From an uncultured Clostridia bacterium (GTDB lineage: Bacteria; Bacillota; Clostridia; Christensenellales; Aristaeellaceae): DNA of 12,177 nucleotides. A program made the translations under genes and the position numbers. Within the stretch, counting starts at the first letter, position 1, and every line of letters begins with the position of its first letter. Shown here one piece after another: positions 1 to 6,335 of this stretch. The notes under the pieces are model-generated. The model saw only the letters and a list, made by a program, of their open reading frames with translations, ran no database searches and was not told the origin of the DNA. The stretch spans positions 1 to 12,177 of the forward strand of contig CAJFUU010000051.1 in NCBI GenBank assembly GCA_904420265.1. Direction: 5' to 3'.

Positions 1-565
1 GGACCGTTTGGACGTTCTTTTCCATAGCCATTTTGCCTGATGAAGCGCCTTGGATTCGGGCCTGATTTGTTGTCTAGGCAAATCCAAATCGCGTCCGAAA
101 ATAGGTCTTTCGCGTCGGGTGCGCAGGATGCGCCACGGGTGGGCTGATGCTCGGACCGTTTGGACGTTCTTTTCCATAGCCATTTTGCCTGATGAAGCGC
201 CTTGGATTCAGGCCCGATTCATTGTCCGGACAATCAAATCGCATCCGAAAAATGGTCTTTCGCGTCGGGAGCATAGGATGCGCCACGGCGGGCCGATGCC
301 CAGACCGTTTGGAGGTTCTTTTCCATCGCTATTTTGCCCGGCAAAACGCCTTGGATTCGGGTCTGATTCATTGTCCGGGCAACCCAATCGCGTCCGAAAA
401 TAGGTCTTTCGCGCAGGGAGCGCATGGTGCGCCACGGGCGGACTGATACCCAGACCGTTTGGATGTTCTCTTCCATCGCCATTTTGCCTGATGAAGCGCC
501 TTGGATTCAGGTCTGATTATTGTATGGGCGAATCCAAATCGCGTCCGAAAAATGGCTTTCAAGCA
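1..565. repeat. Left tandem array of ~150-bp structured units
   Basis: Four successive units begin at 1, 153, 302 and 452 (spacings 152, 149, 150). The last fades out near 560. Units 1 and 2 are identical over their first 57 bases; later bases differ by scattered substitutions and small indels. Each unit contains a TTGGATTC arm about 20 bases before a CAAATCC/GAATCCAA-like arm, and most carry a short hairpin near the unit end (GCGCA/TGCGC at 121-133 and 420-432). Unit 2 carries the 14-base palindrome ATTGTCCGGACAAT at 221-234. Unit lengths are not all multiples of three, and several overlapping frames are open on both strands, so I read it as non-coding intergenic repeat DNA. The array probably continues beyond the left edge. 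I do not recognise the family. Confidence 0.9.
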
Positions 566-791
566 AGGGGCAGTGGCAAGACGCACCTTTCGCACAGATG
601 GGCGCAGACACAATTCCGCGTCAAGCGGGCGGTTTTGCATGCCTGACCGTCCGGAGCGGCGCTTGTTTCATCCCCCAATGGCAATGACGGCTTTCCACTT
701 GTTGCAGGAGACTGCTTTCAATTCGATGGGGAGCCCGCTTAATGGCATATGTGATGTTTTCATGTTCTGCAATTTTTTATGGAAAATTGTA
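566..791. other. Gene-free stretch between left array and rnf promoter
   Basis: No reading frame here has a convincing start, ribosome site or family resemblance. The open frame that crosses it begins inside the repeat array. The end, from about 740 onward, turns A+T-rich and contains the inverted repeat CAATTTT-TTATGG-AAAATTG at 770-789, just upstream of the rnf -35 region. A weak hairpin CCGC-GTCAA-GCGG lies near 617-629 and is followed by GCGGTTTT; it is too short to call a terminator. Confidence 0.5.
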
Positions 792-820
792 TGTTCAAAC
801 GGCGCAATTTGTGATATAAT
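792..820 (+). promoter_or_regulatory. Predicted rnf operon promoter (extended -10)
   Basis: The -10 hexamer is a perfect TATAAT at 815-820, preceded by TG one base upstream (TG-A-TATAAT), the extended -10 form. Seventeen bases upstream, at 792-797, is TGTTCA, a poor -35, as is common for extended -10 promoters. Transcription would start near 827 and leave a leader of about 145 nt before rnfC. It is the best promoter-like sequence upstream of the operon and points in the right direction. Confidence 0.65.
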
Positions 821-832
821 GGCATATCATAA
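809..832. promoter_or_regulatory. Inverted repeat over the rnf -10, possible operator
   Basis: Arms TTGTGATAT (809-817) and ATATCATAA (824-832) are complementary except for one base and flank AATGGC. The site covers the -10 hexamer, where a bound repressor would block RNA polymerase. The TTGTGA half-site recalls binding sites of the NADH sensor Rex, which controls redox genes in many Firmicutes. However, the distance between half-sites is six bases longer than in a normal Rex box, so I do not assign a regulator. Local A+T richness makes chance palindromes more likely. Confidence 0.35.
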
Positions 833-854
833 ACGATATACATTTGCCGCTTTT

Positions 855-903
855 TTCGCCGAAAGCGACTGCAAAAGTTCGATTTAAGGGCGGTTTCGGC
901 GAA
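855..903 (+). promoter_or_regulatory. Long stem-loop in the rnfC leader
   Basis: A perfect 10-base inverted repeat, TTCGCCGAAA (855-864) and TTTCGGCGAA (894-903), encloses 29 bases. It lies in the predicted 5' untranslated region, about 70 bases before the rnfC start. No run of T follows either arm, so it is not a plain terminator. It could stabilise the mRNA, act in attenuation or bind a protein. A second small G+C-rich inverted repeat (GGCGCG/CGCGCC, 938-951) sits just before the ribosome site. I match neither to a known riboswitch. Confidence 0.5.
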
Positions 904-972
904 TTTATCCTGAATAGCGGTATATAAAATCCTATATGGCGCGGGCGCGCCGGGAAATGGGGGGAATCACCT

Positions 973-2280
973 GTGGGCAAAACCTTGACCTTTCGCCGCG
1001 GCGTGCACCCGCGCGAGGCGGCCGGCGGAAAGCACGAAACCGGCGCTAAGCCCATAGAAAATGCAGCTGCGCCCAGCATAGTGGCCGTGCCGCTATTGCA
1101 GCATGCGGGCGCGCCGGCCAAGCCCATGGTTAAGCCGGGCACGCCGGTGTTGATGGGACAGAAGATCGCCGCGGCGGACGGCTATGTCAGCGCGGCGGTG
1201 CATTCGCCGGTTTCGGGCATTGTCAAATCCATTCAGACCCGCATTGCGGCCGGCGGCCGGCGCGTGGACGCCGTCATCATCGAAAACAACGCCCTGGACG
1301 AGTGGGATACATCCCTGCTGCCCGTGCGCGATCCGGACGATCCCGCGCAGCTTCTGGCAGCCATTCGCGAAGCGGGCGTGGTCGGCATGGGCGGAGCGAC
1401 GTTCCCCACCCATGTCAAGCTTTCGCCGCCCAGGGAAAAGCCCATAGACACGCTGATTCTCAACGGCGCGGAGTGCGAACCGTACCTGAGCGCGGATCAC
1501 AGGGTGATGCTCGAAGAAACAGAGGCCGTGGTGGACGGGCTGCGCATTGCCGCGAAAATCACGGGCGCGAAGCGGCTGTGCATCGGCGTGGAGGAGAACA
1601 AGCCCGACGCCATCGAGGCGTTGCGCCGCGCTGTGGGCGGGGACGCGGAAGTGTGCGTCCTGCGCGTCAAGTACCCGCAGGGCGGGGAAAAACAGCTCAT
1701 ACAAACCCTTACGGGCCGGCGTGTTCCCTCGGGCGGACTGCCGATGGACGTGGGCTGTGTGGTGCTCAACGTTTCCACCGCCGCGGCAATTTCCCGCGCC
1801 GTGCGCGAAGGCCGGCCGGTGATTGACCGCGTTGTGACCGTGGCGGGCGCGGTGCGCGAGCCGAAGAATTTGCACGTGCGCATCGGCGTGGATATCGACA
1901 GCGTCATTGAGCAGTGCGGCGGCGCGGACGCGCAAGTCAACAAAATCGTATTGGGCGGGCCGATGATGGGCCAATGCGCCTACAATCCAAACACGCCCGT
2001 GACCAAGGGCGTTTCCGGCGTGCTGTTGCTTGCGGATCACGAGAGAGAACGGCCGCTTGCCAACTGCGTGCGTTGCGGCGGCTGCGTGAGCGTTTGCCCC
2101 ATCGGGCTGATGCCGCTTATGCTGTACGCTTTCGCACGCAAGGGCTTTTACGAGCGGGCGCGCGACGAGCAGCACCTGTTGGATTGCATAGAGTGCGGCT
2201 CGTGCGCCTACCAGTGCCCGTCGCGGTTGCCATTGGTGCAACAGATTCGCGCGGCAAAGAGCGCGCTTCGGCGCGCCTGA
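973..2280 (+). CDS. rnfC: Rnf complex subunit C (NADH-side iron-sulfur flavoprotein)
   Basis: RnfC is the peripheral subunit of the ion-translocating ferredoxin:NAD+ oxidoreductase and carries the NAD(H) and FMN site. The 435-residue product has the family's glycine-rich loop GMGGATFPTHVKL (138-150), NGAECEPYL (164-172) and YPQGGEKQL (234-242). It also has two [4Fe-4S] motifs, C365-C368-C371-C375 and C405-C408-C411-C415, each followed by Pro. This is the compact form, without the long repetitive C-terminal tail of many proteobacterial RnfC/RsxC proteins. The start is GTG at 973, preceded by GGGGGG (959-964) at 8-base spacing; the next ATG is far inside. It is the first gene of a six-gene operon. 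Confidence in the family is very high; the exact start is slightly less certain. Confidence 0.96.
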   Translation: MGKTLTFRRGVHPREAAGGKHETGAKPIENAAAPSIVAVPLLQHAGAPAKPMVKPGTPVLMGQKIAAADGYVSAAVHSPVSGIVKSIQTRIAAGGRRVDAVIIENNALDEWDTSLLPVRDPDDPAQLLAAIREAGVVGMGGATFPTHVKLSPPREKPIDTLILNGAECEPYLSADHRVMLEETEAVVDGLRIAAKITGAKRLCIGVEENKPDAIEALRRAVGGDAEVCVLRVKYPQGGEKQLIQTLTGRRVPSGGLPMDVGCVVLNVSTAAAISRAVREGRPVIDRVVTVAGAVREPKNLHVRIGVDIDSVIEQCGGADAQVNKIVLGGPMMGQCAYNPNTPVTKGVSGVLLLADHERERPLANCVRCGGCVSVCPIGLMPLMLYAFARKGFYERARDEQHLLDCIECGSCAYQCPSRLPLVQQIRAAKSALRRA

Positions 2281-2307
2281 AATCAATTCGCTGAGGGGGA
2301 ATGACGC

Positions 2308-3249
2308 ATGGAGTATTCGGGCCTGAAGCGCGTGGCGTCCTCGCCGCACATTCGCGCCGGGCGCAGCGTGCAGGGCGTGATGCTCGAAGTGATTGTGGCG
2401 CTGGTTCCGGCGGGCGCATTCGGCGTGTATTTTTTCGGCTGGCGCGCGCTGCTGGTCATCGCGGTTTCGGTTTTCTCGGCGGTTTTTTGGGAGTGGCTGT
2501 ATGCGCACATGGCGAAAAAGCCCTGCACCGTGGGCGATTTGAGCGCCGTGGTCACAGGGCTGTTGCTGGCCTACAACCTGCCGGCCAGCGTGCCTTTGTG
2601 GATGCCGGTGGTGGGTGCTCTCCTGGCGATTGTGCTGGTGAAGATGATCTTTGGCGGCCTGGGAGCGAATTTTGTCAATCCCGCCTTGACCGCGCGGGCA
2701 ATTTTGATGACCTCATGGGTGGATTTCATGTCCGGCGGCGCTTATCAGACCGCCGTGCGCGGCCTGGACGCGGTTTCCGCCGCCACGCCGTTGGCGGCGC
2801 CGGAAAGCTACAGCCTTTGGCAGCTTTTCGCAGGCCAGTGCCCCGGCTGCATCGGTGAAGTGGGGCGCGTGGCGCTATTGGTAGGCGGCGTCTATCTGAT
2901 GGTGCGCAAGGTCATTTCCTGGCGCATACCGGTTTTCATGCTGGGCACGTTGTTTGTCTGCACTTGGTTGGCAGAGGGTTCGGTTTACGCGGCGGCTTTC
3001 GCCATCCTCTCCGGCGGCGCGTTCCTGGGCGCGTTTTTCATGGCTACGGATTATGCCACCTCGCCGGTTACGCCGGTGGGGAAAATCGTCATGGGGGTGG
3101 GGTGCGGCCTGCTTGTGTTTGTCATACGCCGCTTTTCCTCCATGCCTGAAGGTGTGAGTTATGCCATACTGATTATGAACCTGACCGTTCCGCTGTTGGA
3201 CCGCTATTTGAAGCCGCGGGTTTACGGGGAGGTGAGGAAGCGTGCGTGA
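2308..3249 (+). CDS. rnfD: Rnf complex subunit D (flavinylated membrane protein)
   Basis: RnfD is an integral membrane subunit of the NqrB/RnfD family with covalently bound FMN, and is part of the ion path. The 313-residue product is strongly hydrophobic, with many membrane segments (for example 28-65, 97-115, 187-200, 208-220, 225-246, 260-273). Family hallmarks include GGLGANFVNPALTARA (116-131) and FMATDYATSPVTPVGK (244-259). The expected FMN-threonine motif is DAVSAAT (154-160), so Thr160 is the likely attachment residue. The Gly usual before the Ala-Thr is Ala here. ATG at 2308 follows a GAGGGGGA site (2293-2300) at 7-base spacing. The gene lies 27 nt after rnfC, and its last 8 bases overlap rnfG. 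The attachment enzyme ApbE is not in the window. Confidence 0.96.
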   Translation: MEYSGLKRVASSPHIRAGRSVQGVMLEVIVALVPAGAFGVYFFGWRALLVIAVSVFSAVFWEWLYAHMAKKPCTVGDLSAVVTGLLLAYNLPASVPLWMPVVGALLAIVLVKMIFGGLGANFVNPALTARAILMTSWVDFMSGGAYQTAVRGLDAVSAATPLAAPESYSLWQLFAGQCPGCIGEVGRVALLVGGVYLMVRKVISWRIPVFMLGTLFVCTWLAEGSVYAAAFAILSGGAFLGAFFMATDYATSPVTPVGKIVMGVGCGLLVFVIRRFSSMPEGVSYAILIMNLTVPLLDRYLKPRVYGEVRKRA

Positions 3250-3781
3250 AACCGTCAAACTGGGCGTGCGGTTGATGCTGTTTGCGCTGGTGGCGGGGCT
3301 TTTGCTGGCGGCGGTCAACGCCGTAACCGAAGGCCCCATCGCCCGGAATGCGCAGCAAAGCGCCGACGCCGCGCGCGTTGCCGTAATCGGCGAATACGCC
3401 TTTTCTCCGGTGGAAACAGACTTAAGAGGTTACGACGCCATTCGCAGCGTCTATGCCGCGCAGGACGATGCCGGACAAACCGTCGGCTACGTCTACGAAC
3501 TCTCCAGCCGCGGGTATGCCGGGGATATTACGCTTTCCGTGGGCGTCAAGGACGGCGCGGTCAGCGCTGTGAGCGTTTCCGGACACACGGAAACCAAGGG
3601 CCTGGGCACGGCGGATGAAGAGCCCTTCCTGGCGCGGTTTGCCGGGCTTTCGCAAGCGGACGAAGCGCTGCGCGTGGATGCCATGAGCGGCGCTACGGTT
3701 TCTTCAAACGCGGTGAAAAGCGCCGTTTCGCAGGCGCTTTCCCACGCGCGGGACGTGCTGGGCGCCGGGGAGGTGGAGTGA
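3242..3781 (+). CDS. rnfG: Rnf complex subunit G (FMN-binding, membrane-anchored)
   Basis: RnfG carries covalently bound FMN on the outer face of the membrane and passes electrons within the Rnf complex. The 179-residue product has one N-terminal membrane anchor (about 9-28), an FMN-binding domain, and HTETKGLG (115-122), a form of the conserved HxETPGLG stretch. The flavinylation motif is D146-A-M-S-G-A-T152, so Thr152 should carry FMN attached by ApbE. The start is GTG at 3242, inside the end of rnfD, with a strong GGGGAGGTGAGG region (3226-3237) in front. The overlap suggests translational coupling. Its stop overlaps the rnfE ATG (TGATG). No missing residue or break is seen. Confidence 0.95.
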   Translation: MRETVKLGVRLMLFALVAGLLLAAVNAVTEGPIARNAQQSADAARVAVIGEYAFSPVETDLRGYDAIRSVYAAQDDAGQTVGYVYELSSRGYAGDITLSVGVKDGAVSAVSVSGHTETKGLGTADEEPFLARFAGLSQADEALRVDAMSGATVSSNAVKSAVSQALSHARDVLGAGEVE

Positions 3782-4404
3782 TGGACGTCAAAGCCTTGAA
3801 AAAGACGCTTTTAAACGGCATTTTCAACGAAAACCCTACGTTCCGGCTGGTGCTGGGCATGTGTCCAACGCTGTCGATTACCTATCAGGCTTCGAACGGC
3901 ATCGGCATGGGGCTGGCGACTACGTTTGTGCTGGTGTTTTCCAATCTGGTCATTTCGCTTTTGCGCAACCTGATCCCGGAAAAGATTCGCATTCCGGCGT
4001 TTATCGTCATCATTGCCACATTCGTCACGGTGGTGGAAATGGTCATGCAGGCCTTTTTGCCGTCGCTGTATGATACGCTGGGGGTGTTTATTTCCCTGAT
4101 TGTGGTCAACTGCATCATCTTCGCCCGCGCCGAGGCCTTTGCATTCAAAAACCCGCCGCTTTTAAGCGCTATGGATGGGCTGGGCATGGGCCTGGGGTTC
4201 ACGATGGCGATTACGCTGTTGTCCTGCATTCGCGAACTGCTCGGTTCCGGCACCATTTTCGGCGCCCGCTTCATGCCGGAGTGGTTTGAACCAATGGCTA
4301 TCGCCGTGCAGCCGGCGGGCGGGTTTATACTGCTTGGGTTGACACTGGCGGCGGTGACGGCGCTTTCGGTCCGCGCGCAGAAACGGAAGGAGGCGGCGAA
4401 GTGA
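3781..4404 (+). CDS. rnfE: Rnf complex subunit E (membrane protein)
   Basis: RnfE is one of two related integral membrane subunits (RnfA/RnfE, matching NqrE/NqrD) that together hold an iron-sulfur centre inside the membrane. The product has 207 residues from ATG 3781. It has about six membrane helices, the motif LGMCPTL with Cys28, and VVNCII with Cys111, the two cysteines expected for the intramembrane cluster. It also has NPPLLSAMDGLGMGLGF (124-140), typical of the family. I prefer ATG 3781 over GTG 3778 because the GGGGAGG site (3767-3773) then has about 7-base spacing and the ATG overlaps the rnfG stop by one base. Its own stop overlaps the rnfA start. Confidence 0.95.
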   Translation: MDVKALKKTLLNGIFNENPTFRLVLGMCPTLSITYQASNGIGMGLATTFVLVFSNLVISLLRNLIPEKIRIPAFIVIIATFVTVVEMVMQAFLPSLYDTLGVFISLIVVNCIIFARAEAFAFKNPPLLSAMDGLGMGLGFTMAITLLSCIRELLGSGTIFGARFMPEWFEPMAIAVQPAGGFILLGLTLAAVTALSVRAQKRKEAAK

Positions 4405-4970
4405 CCCTGATCCTCATTTTCGTAGGCGCCGTGCTGGTCAACAATTTCGTGATGAATCGCTTCATGGGCATTTGTCCGTTCCTGGGCGTGTCCAAGAAGA
4501 CCGAGACGGCCTTTGGCATGGGTATGGCGGTGACGTTTGTCATTACTGTGGCTTCGCTGGTGACTTACTTTGTGCGTCAGCTTCTGGTGGCGCTGGACAT
4601 TGCATATTTGCAAACCATTGCCTTCATACTCGTCATCGCCGTGCTGGTGCAGGTGGTGGAACTGGTTTTGCGCAAGCTCAGTTATGCGCTGTATCAGGCG
4701 CTGGGCGTGTATCTGCCCCTGATTACCACCAATTGCGCCGTGCTGGGCGCGACCATCCTGAATGTAGACAGCGGCTACAACCTCGTCGAAAGCGTGGTCA
4801 ACGGTTTTGGCGCGGCCATCGGTTTTACGCTGGCCATTGTGCTCTTTTCCGGCATTCGCGAAAAGATGGAAATGAGCGATCTGCCCGCCTGGATGAAAGG
4901 CTTTCCGGGCGCGCTGATTGCCGCCGGGCTGATGGCGGTGGCCTTCTCCGGCTTTGCAGGGCTGATTTGA
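4401..4970 (+). CDS. rnfA: Rnf complex subunit A (membrane protein)
   Basis: RnfA is the partner of RnfE in the membrane core of the Rnf ion pump. The 189-residue product has about six membrane helices and the family motifs NNFVMNRFMGICPFLGVS (14-31, Cys25) and LITTNCAVLG (107-116, Cys112), which supply its share of the intramembrane iron-sulfur ligands. The start is GTG at 4401, overlapping the rnfE stop by four bases (GTGA). It is preceded by AAGGAGG (4387-4393) at 7-base spacing, one of the best ribosome sites in the window. The paralogy with rnfE is visible in the matching positions of the two cysteines. Length is normal for the family. Confidence 0.96.
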   Translation: MTLILIFVGAVLVNNFVMNRFMGICPFLGVSKKTETAFGMGMAVTFVITVASLVTYFVRQLLVALDIAYLQTIAFILVIAVLVQVVELVLRKLSYALYQALGVYLPLITTNCAVLGATILNVDSGYNLVESVVNGFGAAIGFTLAIVLFSGIREKMEMSDLPAWMKGFPGALIAAGLMAVAFSGFAGLI

Positions 4971-5004
4971 GCGCCGCAATGAGCGTTTCCTGGGAGGGGA
5001 ATAC

Positions 5005-6012
5005 ATGGATTGGAAACCGATTCTCACCGCCGCGTTGACCGTGGGCGGCATGGGGCTGATCTTCGGGGCGCTGCTGGCGATCGTCAGCCGCATTTTCCAC
5101 GTCGAGGAAGACCCGCGCAAAGCGCAGGTGCGCGACTGCCTGCCCGGCGCGAACTGCGGCGGCTGCGGCTACGCCGGCTGCGACGCTTACGCGCAGGAGA
5201 TTGTTTCCGGCAACGCGCCGGTGAACAAATGCCCGGTGGCGGGCGATGCGGCGGCGGAGGCCATTGCCGCAATCATGGGCGTGGAAGCCGAAAAGCGCGA
5301 AAAGCGCATTGCCACCGTGCGCTGCCGCGGCAGCCTGGATCGCTGCGGCCTGCGCTTTGCCTACGACGGCCCCAAGGACTGTAAAAGCGCGGCCCTGGTG
5401 GCGGGGGGCGACAAGGCCTGCGAGTACAGTTGCCTCGGTTTTGGCGATTGCGAGGCCGCCTGTCCTTTCGGCGCCATTCATATGCTGGAAGGCCGCCTGG
5501 CGGCGGTAGACGAGGAAAAGTGCGTCGGCTGCGGCGTATGCCTGAGCGCCTGTCCGCGCGGGGTTCTGCAACTGATGACGGCCAGCCACCCGGTGCATAG
5601 CGCCTGTTCCGCCCATTTAAGCGGAAAAGTGGTGCGCCAGGCCTGCAAGGCGGGCTGCATCGGCTGCGGCAAGTGCCAACGCGCATGCAAATTCGACGCC
5701 CTGCGCCTGGTGGACAACCTGCCGGACATTGACTTTGAGAAATGTACAAGCTGTATGCAGTGCGTGGATAGCTGTCCTACCGGCGCGATTATGGCCTACA
5801 ACGATATGCGCCGTCATGCCGTGATTCACTATCCGGACTGCGCCGGCTGTGGCGAGTGTCAGAAAGTCTGCCTGTTTGACGCCATTGCCGGCAGTGAAAA
5901 CAGCCGCCGCAGCGTCATAGAATGGAACTGCACGGGCTGTGGCAAGTGCGTGGAGGCCTGTCCTCACGGCTGCGTGCAGCTCTTGACCGGAAGGGCGTTC
6001 CGCAAGGCGTAG
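5005..6012 (+). CDS. rnfB: Rnf complex subunit B, multi-cluster ferredoxin form
   Basis: RnfB accepts electrons from reduced ferredoxin at the cytoplasmic face. The 335-residue product has an N-terminal membrane anchor (6-29). The RnfB-specific cluster motif follows, with C45, C51, C54, C59 and C76. Then come ferredoxin-type motifs: C139/C143/C149/C153, C173/176/179/183, C218/221/224/228, C247/250/253/257, C279/282/285/289 and C309/312/315/319. This gives seven likely [4Fe-4S] sites. Short proteobacterial RnfB/RsxB is about 190 residues with fewer. Clostridial forms are longer, but the pair at 279-319 looks like an extra ferredoxin unit at the end. ATG 5005 has GGGAGGGG (4992-4999) in front. 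It lies 34 nt after rnfA, the largest gap in the operon, and is its last gene. Confidence 0.95.
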   Translation: MDWKPILTAALTVGGMGLIFGALLAIVSRIFHVEEDPRKAQVRDCLPGANCGGCGYAGCDAYAQEIVSGNAPVNKCPVAGDAAAEAIAAIMGVEAEKREKRIATVRCRGSLDRCGLRFAYDGPKDCKSAALVAGGDKACEYSCLGFGDCEAACPFGAIHMLEGRLAAVDEEKCVGCGVCLSACPRGVLQLMTASHPVHSACSAHLSGKVVRQACKAGCIGCGKCQRACKFDALRLVDNLPDIDFEKCTSCMQCVDSCPTGAIMAYNDMRRHAVIHYPDCAGCGECQKVCLFDAIAGSENSRRSVIEWNCTGCGKCVEACPHGCVQLLTGRAFRKA

Positions 6013-6296
6013 CATTTGCGCGACCCGGGAGCAAGCGCTTTTCGCGCAAATTCGCTTTTCGGGCGGGCGTGTTCTGCCATAAGCGCGGTTTGCGGTGCGC
6101 CGGAACGAGAGCGCGCTTGACCTGCGGCGGCCGCCAAGCAAACCGCCCTTTGCGGTTGCCCTTGTCACGGGGCGGCTGCACGGCAAAGCGCAGGAGAGAA
6201 AATGCGCCATGCAGACAAAGCCCGGCCGCGTGCTCCGGCACGCCGCGCGAAGTTTGCGGCAAGCCTGCGGGCAAGGAAGAACGGCCGGTATGCGCA
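6013..6296. other. Structured gene-free stretch after rnfB
   Basis: I find no credible gene here. It is unusually rich in inverted repeats. TTTGCGCG (6015-6022) pairs with CGCGCAAA (6043-6050) just after the rnfB stop. GCGGTTTGC (6085-6093) pairs perfectly with GCAAACCGC (6138-6146). The same 6138-6146 segment can instead pair, with one bulged A, with GCGGTTGC (6152-6159). GGCGGCCGCC at 6126-6135 is a palindrome. These would lie in the 3' untranslated part of the rnf transcript, ahead of the terminator at 6297-6335. Confidence 0.5.
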
Positions 6297-6335
6297 AAAA
6301 GCCCTCGACCGCTGTGATGGTGGCCGAGGGCTTTT
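6297..6335. terminator. Bidirectional intrinsic terminator between rnf and galT
   Basis: Perfect 11-base arms, AAAAGCCCTCG (6297-6307) and CGAGGGCTTTT (6325-6335), surround a 17-base centre. Two more C-G pairs (6309-6310 with 6322-6323) are possible across one mismatch. On the plus strand the stem ends in TTTT; on the minus strand it ends in TTTTT. It can therefore end the rnf transcript (about 285 nt after rnfB) and the converging galT transcript (about 490 nt after galT). It is the only strong terminator I see in the window. Confidence 0.85.

Noticed and set aside
1..565. Left array as a CRISPR array
   Set aside because: Whole ~150-bp units are repeated with no alternation of short identical repeats and unique spacers, and no cas gene is present.
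50..640. Several overlapping open frames of 70-128 residues on both strands in the left array
   Set aside because: They read the same ~150-bp repeat in different frames, unit lengths are not constant multiples of three, and none has a convincing ribosome site or family.
809..832. Standard Rex box at the rnf promoter
   Set aside because: The half-sites resemble Rex, but the gap between TTGTGA and TCATAA is 12 bases rather than the usual 6, so the assignment is not supported.
1093..2508. 471-residue minus-strand frame opposite rnfC
   Set aside because: It is a His/Ala/Arg-rich shadow of the rnfC codons, with no recognisable motif and no promoter.
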